A stretch of 64,000 nucleotides of DNA from UBA668 sp041394605 (GTDB lineage Bacteria > Actinomycetota > Acidimicrobiia > Acidimicrobiales > Ilumatobacteraceae): NCBI GenBank assembly GCA_041394605.1, contig JAWKHX010000005.1, positions 248,001 to 312,000 on the forward strand. The letters are read 5' to 3'. The notes under the pieces were generated by a model that was not told the DNA's origin, did not search any database, and saw only the letters and a list, made by a program, of their open reading frames with translations. Shown in pieces: positions 19,616-27,883 of the stretch. The stretch's first letter is position 1. Each line of letters starts with the position of its first letter. The position numbers and the translations under genes were made by a program.

Positions 19616-19840
19616 ATGACCGATTGGTGGGAGCAGATCGAGCAGGCCCTCATCGAGGGCAGCGAAGACGCCCCGGACCCGTGGGCCGACCTGGCGACAG
19701 CCGGGGAGGCCGCCGACCTCGGGCTGAGTCAGGACCAGGCGGCGTTCCTGCGCCAGCTCGCGGAGCAGCCGAGCCTCGGCCGCTTCCACGACGACCTCAA
19801 CGACGCCCTGGGCGTCGACGGGTCGGCCGAGCAACCCTGA
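19616..19840 (+). CDS. Small acidic protein of unknown function
   Basis: A 74-residue acidic protein (MTDWWEQIEQALIEG; SQDQAAFLRQLAEQP) with predicted short amphipathic helices and no membrane segment. A purine-rich site (AGGCGAGGAG, 19601-19610) ends 5 nt before ATG 19616; an in-frame GTG is at 19610. It lies between the LuxR-STAND gene and Hsp70-like gene 2 on the same strand. No family is recognised. Position suggests a small partner of the regulator or of the chaperone locus. Confidence 0.65.
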   Translation: MTDWWEQIEQALIEGSEDAPDPWADLATAGEAADLGLSQDQAAFLRQLAEQPSLGRFHDDLNDALGVDGSAEQP

Positions 19841-19873
19841 CCAGGGCCGATCCCTCCGCAGCATCCCCGGGGA

Positions 19874-19892
19874 CGAACCGGGAATCCTCCCG
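19874..19892. promoter_or_regulatory. Shared palindromic box, copy A (candidate LuxR-STAND site)
   Basis: CGAACCGGGAATCCTCCCG ends exactly where the -35 of the Hsp70-like 2 promoter begins. It contains the inverted repeat CGGGA-N4-TCCCG. The only other copy, with one mismatch in 19, is at 23891-23909 in the same position relative to its promoter. Centred near -45, it has the place of a class II activator site. Confidence 0.65.
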
Positions 19893-19922
19893 TTGAACGG
19901 CCATTCGCAGGGGGCGTACGGT
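19893..19922 (+). promoter_or_regulatory. Promoter of Hsp70-like gene 2
   Basis: TTGAAC (19893-19898) and TACGGT (19917-19922) are 18 nt apart. The expected start is at the GTG at 19930, giving a leaderless mRNA. Confidence 0.65.
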
Positions 19923-19929
19923 ACGCACC

Positions 19930-22900
19930 GTGAATGCCGTACCCACCCGCCTCGCCGTCGACCTCGGGACCACATGGACGGCTGCCGCCGTCACGGACGA
20001 GCAGGGCACCCGCTCCCTCCACCTCGGTGACAAGGGCGCGGCCATCCCCTCGGTGGTCGCGGTGGACATGTCCGGCACGCTCGTGGTCGGCGCCGCCGCC
20101 GAGCGGGTGATGGCCGTCAACCCGGATCGCGGTGCCCGTGAGGTGAAGCGCCGCTTCGGCGACACCACCCCGATGGTGCTGGCCGGCTCGCCCTACTCGC
20201 CGGACACGCTGACCGTCGCACTGCTCACCGGTGTGGCCACGATCGCCAACATCCAGCCGGCCACCACCGAGGTCGTGCTCACCCACCCGGCCAACTGGGG
20301 CGAGTACAAGCTGGACCTGCTGCGCAATGTGGGCGCCCAGGCCGGCTTCGCCGCCACCTCGATGCTCAGCGAGCCGGCCGCGGCCGCCCGCCACTACGCC
20401 GACACCGGTCGCCTCGCGGTGGGTGACGCCGTCGTGGTCTACGACTTCGGCGGCGGCACCTTCGACGCCGCAGTCATCCGCCTCGATCCCACCGGCCCGA
20501 CCCTGCTCGGCCAGCCACAGGGCATCGAGCGACTCGGCGGGATCGACATCGACCAGGTGGTGTTCAGCCATGTCACCGCCGCGCTGTCGGGCGGGCTGGA
20601 GACGCTGGACCGCAAGGATCCCGACGTGCGCCGGGCCATCCTGCAACTGCGGGCCGACTGCACCACCGCCAAGGAACTGCTGTCCGCCGATAGCGAGACC
20701 ACGATCGCCGTGATGGCGCCAGGTCTGCACACCCAGGTGCGGATGACCCGCGAAGAGCTGGAAGGCGCCCTGCGGCCGCGCATCGCCGAGACGGTGCGCT
20801 CCATGGAGCGTGCGGTCACCTCCGCCGGGCTGCAGATGGGCGACCTGGCGGGCGTGGTGCTGGTGGGCGGCAGTTCCCGCCTGCCGATCGTGGCCGAGGT
20901 GGTCGCCGCCGAAAGCGGCCGCCCGGTCCTCTTCGACGCCGACGCCAAGCTGGTGGTGGCCACCGGTGCCGCCCTCCCGCTGGCCCCCGCCTCCGCCGCT
21001 GCCGCAGCAGCACCCACCCCCGAGCCCGCCGCGGCGCCCGCCCAGGCCCTGATGCCGGAGCCTGCCGGCAGTGCCGCTGCTCCGGTTGCCGCCGCGGCGG
21101 TGGCCGCCACTACCGCCGCCGCGGCCGCCCCGTCCGTAACCGCCAACGCCCCGTCCGCACCGAACGCATCACAGGAGACCACCATGAGCGAGCCCACCAA
21201 CCCCGAGTCCGCTGCCCGGCCCGAGCGTGGCGGTTCCATCCCGCCGCCGCCGGCGAAGAAGAAGGACGAGGGCAAGATCAACCCGGCCGTCGTCGGTGGC
21301 GTTGCCGCCGCTGCTGCCGCCGCCACGGCCGCCGCCGTGGTGTGGGGCGACGACGTGGTCGATGCCGTGATGGGCAACGACGACGACGGCGGCGATGCCG
21401 CCGATGCCGCCCTCGGTGGCGTGAGCCTGGCCGATGGCGCCGAGCACCTCGACGAGACCCGCACGGCCGACCGCATCGCCCGGGAAGCCGATGGCAGCGA
21501 CATCCCCCAGGAGAGCATGGACGCCTTCGACGCCGCTGTTGCTGCGGCGCAGGCCGGAGCAGCGGCCGGCACGATGCCGCCGCCGGCCCCCGCTGCGCCC
21601 CCGGCGTCCGGCCCGGCCCCCGCCGGGCACAGCGGTGGTAGCAGCGGCTCGTCGGGCGGTGGCGCCAGCCACTCCGCGCCGCGCCAGGACACGCCGCCGC
21701 CCCCTCGCAACGAGGCCCCGCCGGCCCCGCCGGTGGCCACCGAGCCCCCGGCGCCCACCGAGCCCCCGGTGGCCACGGAGCCCCCTGCCGACACCGCCGA
21801 GCCGCCGGTGGACGACGCCGGCACGATGCCGCCGCCCGCCGACCCCGGCACGGTGCCCGGCCCGGTGGTGGACCAGGACTTCGAGGCCGCCCGCGAGTCG
21901 CTCCTCAGCGCCATCGACCGTCTCGACCTCGGCGAGGGGGTGGATGACGCCGACGAGGCCGAGCTCCGCGAGGAGCTGCGCGGCCTGGTGGAGCGGGCCC
22001 AGGTGTACCCCGGGCAGTCCACCGAGGATGCGCTCGCCACCCTGCGCGACCAGTACGACCAGCACGTCACCAACTTCGTGCAGGATCAGAAGATCGAGGC
22101 CCTCATCCAGGAGCAGCTCCGCGACAATGCCGCCGAGGATGCCGACGACGCCGAGGCGCAGACCCCGGTCGACGACGTGATGCCCGTGGACCCCGACATC
22201 GTCGGCGACCTCGACACCACCACGCCGGACGACGCCGATGCCACGGCGCCGGCGGACACCGATGCCGCCACGCCTGCCGACGCCGGCGCTGCGACCGATC
22301 CGGCCGACGTCGCCGACCCGGCCGTCGGCATGCCGGGGGACGACGGCATGGGCGGTGACGCCGCCGACACGCCGGTGCCGAGGGACGACATGCCCGGCTT
22401 CGAGCCGCGCGAGCTGCCCGACTTCAAGGCCGCCGTCCTCGACGACCAGCTGGCCGACAAGGTGGTGCTGGCGGACGACGACGGTGGCGACGACGGTGGG
22501 CGGCTGGGCTTCCCCGGCCGCGACATCCCCGGCATCAAGATGGACGTTCCCGACTACAAGGTCGACCTTCCCGACATCAAGGTCTCCCTCCCCGGTGACG
22601 ACGACCTCGACCTGCCCGACCTGAAGCTGGACCTGCCGCACATGAAGCTGGACGTCCTGGACGACGACGGCCCGGGCATCAAGATGGACCTGCCCCGACC
22701 GGGCGACGACGACGACGACTTCAAGCTGCCCGACGTGGACCTGCAGCTTCCGGACGACCTCGACCTGCCGGTGATGAAGGTCGATCTGCCCGGCACGGTG
22801 CAGACGGCGGACATCCACTTCGACGGTGCCGAGGACCTGCTGGACAATGCTCAGCCCGTGGCCCACCCGGGCATGCTCGACGACGCGCTCGGCATGGACC

Positions 22901-23280
22901 TCGACCTGCACGCCACCACCGGCTTGCTGGATGGCGAGGAGGACGAGATGGGGCTGGGTGTCACGCTCGACCAGGTCGGCACCATGAGCCATGTCGGAGC
23001 GATCGACGGCATCGGGATGACGGCCGCGGACGACCTGCCGGACATGATCGCCGACCCGGTGCACGACTTCGGCGACGCGCCGTTCCAGGGCATCGTCGCC
23101 GGCGACCACTTCGAGGTACCGGTCGAGATCCCGGTCGATGCGGATCCCGACGACGGCGGCGAGTTCACGCCGATGCACCACTTCGACGGTGTCGGCGACG
23201 ACGTGGGCGACGCCCTCGACCTCGACCCGAACGACCTCGGGGACTCGATCGCCGGCCTGGCCGACGACGCGGGGGTCTGA
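19930..23280 (+). CDS. Hsp70-like protein 2 with acidic tail and AHNAK-like repeats
   Basis: A 1116-residue protein. Residues 1-355 are an Hsp70/actin-fold ATPase (LAVDLGTTWTAAAV, VYDFGGGTFDAAVI, VVLVGGSSRLPIVAEVV); no Hsp70 substrate-binding domain follows. Then come an Ala/Pro linker, a hydrophobic Ala-rich segment about 456-474 (AVVGGVAAAAAAATAAAVVW) that may span the membrane, and Pro-rich stretches. A charged helical region (about 655-740; ESLLSAIDRLDL, EALIQEQLRDN) and a long Asp-rich tail follow. About residues 863-958 carry repeated D-x-P-x-(I/L/M)-K-(V/M/L)-D units resembling vertebrate AHNAK/periaxin repeats. The GTG start is set by the leaderless promoter. Likely a membrane-linked ATPase scaffold; no substrate can be named. 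Confidence 0.8.
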   Translation: MNAVPTRLAVDLGTTWTAAAVTDEQGTRSLHLGDKGAAIPSVVAVDMSGTLVVGAAAERVMAVNPDRGAREVKRRFGDTTPMVLAGSPYSPDTLTVALLTGVATIANIQPATTEVVLTHPANWGEYKLDLLRNVGAQAGFAATSMLSEPAAAARHYADTGRLAVGDAVVVYDFGGGTFDAAVIRLDPTGPTLLGQPQGIERLGGIDIDQVVFSHVTAALSGGLETLDRKDPDVRRAILQLRADCTTAKELLSADSETTIAVMAPGLHTQVRMTREELEGALRPRIAETVRSMERAVTSAGLQMGDLAGVVLVGGSSRLPIVAEVVAAESGRPVLFDADAKLVVATGAALPLAPASAAAAAAPTPEPAAAPAQALMPEPAGSAAAPVAAAAVAATTAAAAAPSVTANAPSAPNASQETTMSEPTNPESAARPERGGSIPPPPAKKKDEGKINPAVVGGVAAAAAAATAAAVVWGDDVVDAVMGNDDDGGDAADAALGGVSLADGAEHLDETRTADRIAREADGSDIPQESMDAFDAAVAAAQAGAAAGTMPPPAPAAPPASGPAPAGHSGGSSGSSGGGASHSAPRQDTPPPPRNEAPPAPPVATEPPAPTEPPVATEPPADTAEPPVDDAGTMPPPADPGTVPGPVVDQDFEAARESLLSAIDRLDLGEGVDDADEAELREELRGLVERAQVYPGQSTEDALATLRDQYDQHVTNFVQDQKIEALIQEQLRDNAAEDADDAEAQTPVDDVMPVDPDIVGDLDTTTPDDADATAPADTDAATPADAGAATDPADVADPAVGMPGDDGMGGDAADTPVPRDDMPGFEPRELPDFKAAVLDDQLADKVVLADDDGGDDGGRLGFPGRDIPGIKMDVPDYKVDLPDIKVSLPGDDDLDLPDLKLDLPHMKLDVLDDDGPGIKMDLPRPGDDDDDFKLPDVDLQLPDDLDLPVMKVDLPGTVQTADIHFDGAEDLLDNAQPVAHPGMLDDALGMDLDLHATTGLLDGEEDEMGLGVTLDQVGTMSHVGAIDGIGMTAADDLPDMIADPVHDFGDAPFQGIVAGDHFEVPVEIPVDADPDDGGEFTPMHHFDGVGDDVGDALDLDPNDLGDSIAGLADDAGV
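22516..22806 (+). repeat. AHNAK-like short peptide repeats inside Hsp70-like gene 2
   Basis: The coded sequence repeats units such as PGIKMDVPDYKVDLPDIKVS, LPDLKLDLPHMKLDVL, PGIKMDLP and LPVMKVDLPG. Each unit alternates hydrophobic and charged residues with Pro every 7-8 positions, a pattern compatible with an extended beta arrangement. Confidence 0.7.
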
Positions 23281-23332
23281 CCGGCGCCATGCGCACCAGG
23301 GGCGCCGAGTGCGACCGCCGACCCGGCGGGAG

Positions 23333-23851
23333 TCAGGTGAAGCGGAAGGTGGAGATCATCTCGAGGATGGGCTCCACCACCGCGGGCATGTCCTTCGACG
23401 GTGCCGTCAGCACCAACTGGAACATGTCCACCACCTTGCCCCCGTCGGACGTCGGCGCGAACCAGATGGCGTGCATCTGCGACAGGCTGCGCCCGTCGGG
23501 CGCCGTGAAGTCGGCGCCGCGGACGTACACGGGCATGTTCCCGAACCGCAGCATGCGCTCACCGGACTCCTTGATGTCCTTCATGCCGCTGCGGTTGAGC
23601 TTCGCCCAGGTGACTTGTGCGGCCACCTTGAAGTCCACCGAGCGAGCGACGCGGTCGTGGTTCAACATTGCGTTGATCCAGAACCCGTCGATCTCCACCG
23701 GTGAACGGAGCACCGCGAGCGAGCCCGGCGCCTCGTCCAACACCCACCCTTCGGGGACGATGAAGACGAATGGAGGGATGCCCGGAATGAGGCGTCCCGG
23801 CTGGGTGACGACTCGCTTGGCAAGGTCGGCGGAGGATGTGCTGTCGGCCAT
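23333..23851 (-). CDS. LpqN/PsbP-like (Mog1-fold) protein
   Basis: A 172-residue protein with the pattern of the LpqN/DUF1795 (Mog1/PsbP-like) fold: FVFIVPEGWVLDE, VYVRGADFTAPDGRSLSQMH, then MFQLVLTAPSKDMP and EPILEMISTFRF at the end. No signal peptide or lipobox is seen, so it is probably cytoplasmic. A TAACAT -10 (23865-23860) lies 8 nt before the ATG at 23851, so it is probably leaderless. It is the only minus-strand gene in the chaperone/dynamin locus. A related fold appears in the outer domain of Hsp70-like protein 3, so the module is shared in the locus. Confidence 0.75.
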   Translation of the reverse strand: MADSTSSADLAKRVVTQPGRLIPGIPPFVFIVPEGWVLDEAPGSLAVLRSPVEIDGFWINAMLNHDRVARSVDFKVAAQVTWAKLNRSGMKDIKESGERMLRFGNMPVYVRGADFTAPDGRSLSQMHAIWFAPTSDGGKVVDMFQLVLTAPSKDMPAVVEPILEMISTFRFT

Positions 23852-23890
23852 GCGGGGCGATGTTAGTCAACCCGAACACAACCCCTGTAC

Positions 23891-23909
23891 CGAACCGGGA
23901 ATGCTCCCG
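23891..23909. promoter_or_regulatory. Shared palindromic box, copy B
   Basis: CGAACCGGGAATGCTCCCG differs at one of 19 positions from the box at 19874 and also abuts the -35. The core with one more base each side, CCGGGA-ATGC-TCCCGG, is a perfect inverted repeat. Confidence 0.65.
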
Positions 23910-23938
23910 GTGACCCAACTCCGGGCGTTCCGTACGAT
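23910..23938 (+). promoter_or_regulatory. Promoter of the iniB-position gene
   Basis: GTGACC (23910-23915) and TACGAT (23933-23938) are 17 nt apart, giving a leader of about 25 nt before ATG 23970. GGAAGGA at 23953-23959 can serve as ribosome-binding site. Confidence 0.6.
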
Positions 23939-23969
23939 GCCCGCAATCTCACGGAAGGATCGATGAGCA

Positions 23970-26027
23970 ATGGGCTGGTTGAGTGATGCATGGGACACCT
24001 TGACGGACACGGCTTCCGACGTTGTCGACTGGGTGTCGGACGCTGCCGAAGACGCCGCCGAATGGGTGTCGAACGCCGCCGACGACGTGGCCGACGCGGC
24101 AGACAGTGTGGGCGGTTTCGCCAGCAACACCTGGAACTGGATGAGCGGGGCCGTCAACGACGTCGGCAACTTCGCCAACACTGCGGTCAACACCGTCGGG
24201 CACGCCGCGCAGGATGCCGGCCAGTGGCTGGGCAACGCCGTCCAGGACGCCGGCCAGTGGCTGGGCAACGCAGTCGACGACATCGGCGATGCCGCGCAGG
24301 ACGCCGGCCAGTGGCTGGGCAACGCGGTCGACGACATCGGCGATGTGGCGGGGGACGTGGTGCATGCCGCGGGCGATGCCGCCAACTGGTTTGCCAATGC
24401 GGTCGACGACGTGGTCTTCGACACCGTCGACTTCGTCACCGCCGGCCTGATCGACGTGGACTACGACGACGGCCGGTTCACCGCCGACCTCGGGATCGAC
24501 GGCATCGCCTCGGTGGGCGTCGGGTTCGGCCGGGGCGGCTTCGAGGCCGCCGCCGAGGTGGACCTCGGCATCGTCGACGGGCACGTCAGCTACGACGACG
24601 ACGACGGCTTCTCGGTCGGCGCCTCCGCCGGTATCAACTGGGGTCCGCTGCCCTACGTCGAGGGCCACATGGACATCTCTCCCGAGGGCGATATCTCCAT
24701 CGGTGGCGAACTGCAGGCCACCGTCCCCACCCCGTGGGGCTTCGCGCTCGGCGTGGACACGGACGGCGAGTTCGTCCGCAACTCCGACGGCAGCTGGGCC
24801 GTGGAGGGCGATGTGGGCGGCCAGATCACGTTCGCCAACGGCACATACATCGGCGGCGAGGTCGGCGGCAACTACTCGATCGACGCCGACGGCGACCAGA
24901 GCTACGGCGCCCATGTGGAAGGCACCGTCGGTCAGGCAGGCGTCGGTGAGGTGTCCGCGGGTGTCGGCTACCAGCACATCGAGGACGACGGCACCACGGT
25001 CGACCAGGTCACTGCTCACGTGGAGGGCTCCGGCTACGGCCTGACGGCCGGCGTCGAGGGCAGCTACACCCACATGGAGGATGAAGCCGGCAATGTCGTC
25101 AATCAGGTGGCCGGTGGTGCCAACGTCGGCGGCTATGGCATGGAGGTCGGCGTCGACGGCAGCTACACCCATGTCGACGGGGCCGACGGTTCCGAGACCA
25201 CGATCGTCGCCGGTGGCGCCGACTTCTCCGGCTACGGCATGGAGATGGGTGCTGACGGCAGCTACACCCACCACGAGGATGCCGAGGGCAACGTCACCCA
25301 GATCATCGAGGGCAGCACCGAGTTCTCGGGCTACGGCGTGGAGGCCGGGGCCGAGGGCAGCTACACCCGGTTCGACGGCGTGGACGGTTCCTCCAGCCAG
25401 CAGCTCGAGGGCAGCACGGACTTCTCCGGGTTCGGTGTGGAGGCCGGGGCCGAGGGCAGTTACACGCGGTTCGAGGATGCGGCGGGCAATGTGTCGCAGC
25501 AGCTCGAGGGCAGCACGGACTTCTCCGGGTTCGGTGTGGAGGCCGGGGCCGAGGGCAGTTACACGCGGTTCGAGGATGCGGCGGGCAATGTGTCACAGCA
25601 CCTCGAGGGCAGCACGGACTTCGACGGGTTCGGTGTGGACGCCGGGATGGGCGGCTCGGCCGATCTGGTGCAGGACGCTGCCGGCAACGTGCTGGACTCC
25701 GACGCCAGTGGCTGGGTCGACGTCGACGGGTTCGACACCCAGGGTCTGATGAACGCCGCCGGAGGCGTGCTCGATGCCGCCGGCGGTCTCACCGACGGGC
25801 TCGGTGGCATGACGGACGACATCGGCGACGTCGTCAGCAACCTCGCCGGTAGCGGCGACCTCAGCGACGTCCTGTCGACGATGGCGCAGGACGCCGGCAG
25901 CTCCATCGCCGACGTCGCCGGCCATCTGGCCGACAGCGGCAACTTCGACGACTTCAGCTCCGACATCATCGGTGCCGAGGTCAGCGAGGCGGCAGCCGAC
26001 GAAGTGTGGGACGATCTGGATTCATGA
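23970..26027 (+). CDS. Gly-rich repeat protein in the iniB position
   Basis: A 685-residue repetitive acidic protein, family not recognised. Residues 1-150 are amphipathic Trp/Asp/Ala helices, including an 11-residue unit QDAGQWLGNAV or near-copies three times, as in lipid-binding helices. Residues about 155-345 are Gly-rich beta sequence. About 345-570 hold at least six 33-residue repeats of the form GYGMEVGVDGSYTHVDG. The C-terminal 100 residues are Gly/Asp/Ala-rich helices. There is no signal peptide. It precedes iniA-like and iniC-like genes with an ATGA overlap, the place of iniB (also a Gly-rich repeat protein) in mycobacteria, but it shows no clear N-terminal match to IniB. A structural or membrane-coating protein acted on by the GTPases is an inference. 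Confidence 0.75.
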   Translation: MGWLSDAWDTLTDTASDVVDWVSDAAEDAAEWVSNAADDVADAADSVGGFASNTWNWMSGAVNDVGNFANTAVNTVGHAAQDAGQWLGNAVQDAGQWLGNAVDDIGDAAQDAGQWLGNAVDDIGDVAGDVVHAAGDAANWFANAVDDVVFDTVDFVTAGLIDVDYDDGRFTADLGIDGIASVGVGFGRGGFEAAAEVDLGIVDGHVSYDDDDGFSVGASAGINWGPLPYVEGHMDISPEGDISIGGELQATVPTPWGFALGVDTDGEFVRNSDGSWAVEGDVGGQITFANGTYIGGEVGGNYSIDADGDQSYGAHVEGTVGQAGVGEVSAGVGYQHIEDDGTTVDQVTAHVEGSGYGLTAGVEGSYTHMEDEAGNVVNQVAGGANVGGYGMEVGVDGSYTHVDGADGSETTIVAGGADFSGYGMEMGADGSYTHHEDAEGNVTQIIEGSTEFSGYGVEAGAEGSYTRFDGVDGSSSQQLEGSTDFSGFGVEAGAEGSYTRFEDAAGNVSQQLEGSTDFSGFGVEAGAEGSYTRFEDAAGNVSQHLEGSTDFDGFGVDAGMGGSADLVQDAAGNVLDSDASGWVDVDGFDTQGLMNAAGGVLDAAGGLTDGLGGMTDDIGDVVSNLAGSGDLSDVLSTMAQDAGSSIADVAGHLADSGNFDDFSSDIIGAEVSEAAADEVWDDLDS
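25401..25598 (+). repeat. Two near-identical 99-bp tandem repeats in the iniB-position gene
   Basis: 25401-25499 and 25500-25598 differ at a single base (G/A near the end). Each encodes one 33-residue unit (SGFGVEAGAEGSYTRFEDA is its core). Flanking units at about 25070-25400 and 25599-25690 are diverged, so this pair is a recent duplication. Confidence 0.9.
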
Positions 26028-27883
26028 GCCAAACGGCGCAGCCTTCCTCACCCGCTGCTGCCCCCTCCAACGCTCAGAGCGCGCCGCCCTCCGCGGACGC
26101 TCTGATCGTGGAGTTGGGCAAGCTGCTCCAGCAGCTCGACCGCGGCGACCTGGCCCAGCGGGCCACGGTCGCTGCGGCGCGTCTGCGCCGCCCCGCCACC
26201 ATCGTCTGCGTCGTCGGCGAGTTCAAGCAGGGCAAGAGCTCCCTCGTCAACGCCCTCCTCGGTGCTGATGTCTGCCCCGTGGACGACGACCTGGCCACCT
26301 CGGCCATCACCCTCGTGCGCTACGGCGACCAGGCAGGCGCCATCGTCCGGCGCAAGGTGGACGGCAAGGACCTCTCCGACCCCATCCCGGTCAACGAGCT
26401 CGGCGGCTGGGTCAGCGAGGTCGGCAACCCGAAGAACCACAAGGGCGTCGAGCGGGTCGAGGTCACGGTCCCGAGCAACTTCCTGAAGCAGGGCCTGGTC
26501 ATCGTGGACACCCCCGGCATGGGCGGCCTCGGAGCCGGCCATGCGGCAGCCACCCTCGGCTTCCTCCCGTTCGCCGACGGCCTGATCTTCGTCAGCGACG
26601 CCTCGGCCGAGCTCAGTGCCCCGGAGGTGGAGTTCCTGCGGCGAGCCATCGAGCTGTGTCCCTCGGTGATGTTCGCCCAGACGAAGACCGACCTGTTCGC
26701 CAACTGGCAGAGGATCGTCGATCTCAACAAGGGCCATCTCTCCCGCGAGGGGATCAACGTCCCGATCGTGCCCGTCTCCAGCGCGCTCCGCACCGCAGCG
26801 CTGGCCCGCAAGGACCGGGAGCTGAACGACGAGAGCCACCTCCCCGAGCTGGTGCAGCGCCTCGGCACCGAGGTCGTCGCCCCGGCCAAGGCCTCCGCCA
26901 CGGCCCGCTCGGTGGCCGATGCCCGGGCCATCATCGCCCAGGTCACCGCGGGCTACACCGCGGAGCGCGCCGCCGTGGACGGCGCGGCCACCGGCGATGC
27001 GATGGCGGCGCTGGAGAAGGCCAAGGAGCGCATCGAGTACCTCCGTGGCCCGGCGGCCAAGTGGAACGTGCTCGTCGGCGACAAGATCACCGACCTCTCC
27101 AATCAGGTGACGTTCCGGTTGCGTGGGTCCATGCGTGAGATCCAGCGGCTGATGGACGAGCGGGTGGAGACGCTCTCCAAGGGCGACGAGTGGGACGACC
27201 TGGCCCGCTACCTGCAGACGGTCGTCAGCGACGAGGTCACCAAGGCGTTCATGGCGCTCGAGGAAGGCCGCCTGGACGTCCGCAACCAGGTGATCGAACT
27301 GCTCCAGGAGGAGGACATCGGCCACGGCGCGCAGACGTTCCGGGTTGCCGACATCTCTGTGGCGGACATGTGGCAGTCGAAGTCGCTGGACCCCACCCAG
27401 TCCACCGCGAAGAAGACGTGGAGCACGTCGATCACCGGCCTGCGTGGCGCGCAGGGCGGCATCATGATGTTCGGGATGATGGGCAAGTTCCTGCCCACCA
27501 CCGCGGGCGTCTTCCTGGCGTCGAACCCCGTCCTCCTCGGCATCGGTGCCCTGTTCGGCAGCATGGGCCTGGTGGAGGACCGCAAGCGCAAGGTGGCCGT
27601 CCGCCGCCAGTCCGCCCGCACCCAGGTGCGCCAGTTCCTGGACGACGTGCAGTTCGAGGTCAACAACCAGGTGGGCTCGTCCATCCGCGACATCCAGCGT
27701 GACCTGCGCGACGAGTTCGGCGACCGCCTCGCCGAACTGCTGCGGACGTACACGGAGGCCGCGCAGCGCGCCCAGGGAGAGATGAAGAAGTCGCTGGAGG
27801 AGCGCCAGGCCCGCGCCAAGCAACTGGACGTGGTGTTGAAGAACCTGGGCATCCTCGACGGGGCACTGGAGAAGGTGGCATGA
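26024..27883 (+). CDS. iniA: Dynamin-like GTPase, IniA-type
   Basis: A 619-residue dynamin-superfamily GTPase. Motifs: P-loop GEFKQGKS (66-73), switch Thr in DDDLATSAITLV, G3 DTPGMGG (about 162-168), G4 TKTD (about 220-223). The helical stalk carries a hydrophobic paddle (about 477-518; IMMFGMMGKFLPTTAGVFLA). NERGDL-type start (DRGDLAQRA), RELNDESHLPELV and LRGAQGGIMM match what I recall of mycobacterial IniA. IniA remodels membranes and is induced by cell-wall inhibitors. The ATG at 26024 overlaps the upstream stop (ATGA), and the stop overlaps the iniC-like start the same way. Cytoplasmic face of the membrane. Confidence 0.9.
   Translation: MSQTAQPSSPAAAPSNAQSAPPSADALIVELGKLLQQLDRGDLAQRATVAAARLRRPATIVCVVGEFKQGKSSLVNALLGADVCPVDDDLATSAITLVRYGDQAGAIVRRKVDGKDLSDPIPVNELGGWVSEVGNPKNHKGVERVEVTVPSNFLKQGLVIVDTPGMGGLGAGHAAATLGFLPFADGLIFVSDASAELSAPEVEFLRRAIELCPSVMFAQTKTDLFANWQRIVDLNKGHLSREGINVPIVPVSSALRTAALARKDRELNDESHLPELVQRLGTEVVAPAKASATARSVADARAIIAQVTAGYTAERAAVDGAATGDAMAALEKAKERIEYLRGPAAKWNVLVGDKITDLSNQVTFRLRGSMREIQRLMDERVETLSKGDEWDDLARYLQTVVSDEVTKAFMALEEGRLDVRNQVIELLQEEDIGHGAQTFRVADISVADMWQSKSLDPTQSTAKKTWSTSITGLRGAQGGIMMFGMMGKFLPTTAGVFLASNPVLLGIGALFGSMGLVEDRKRKVAVRRQSARTQVRQFLDDVQFEVNNQVGSSIRDIQRDLRDEFGDRLAELLRTYTEAAQRAQGEMKKSLEERQARAKQLDVVLKNLGILDGALEKVA

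Noticed and set aside
25401..25690. CRISPR-like tandem repeats
   Set aside because: The 99-bp units are contiguous, in frame, and encode a periodic protein; there are no spacers of unrelated sequence and no cas genes.
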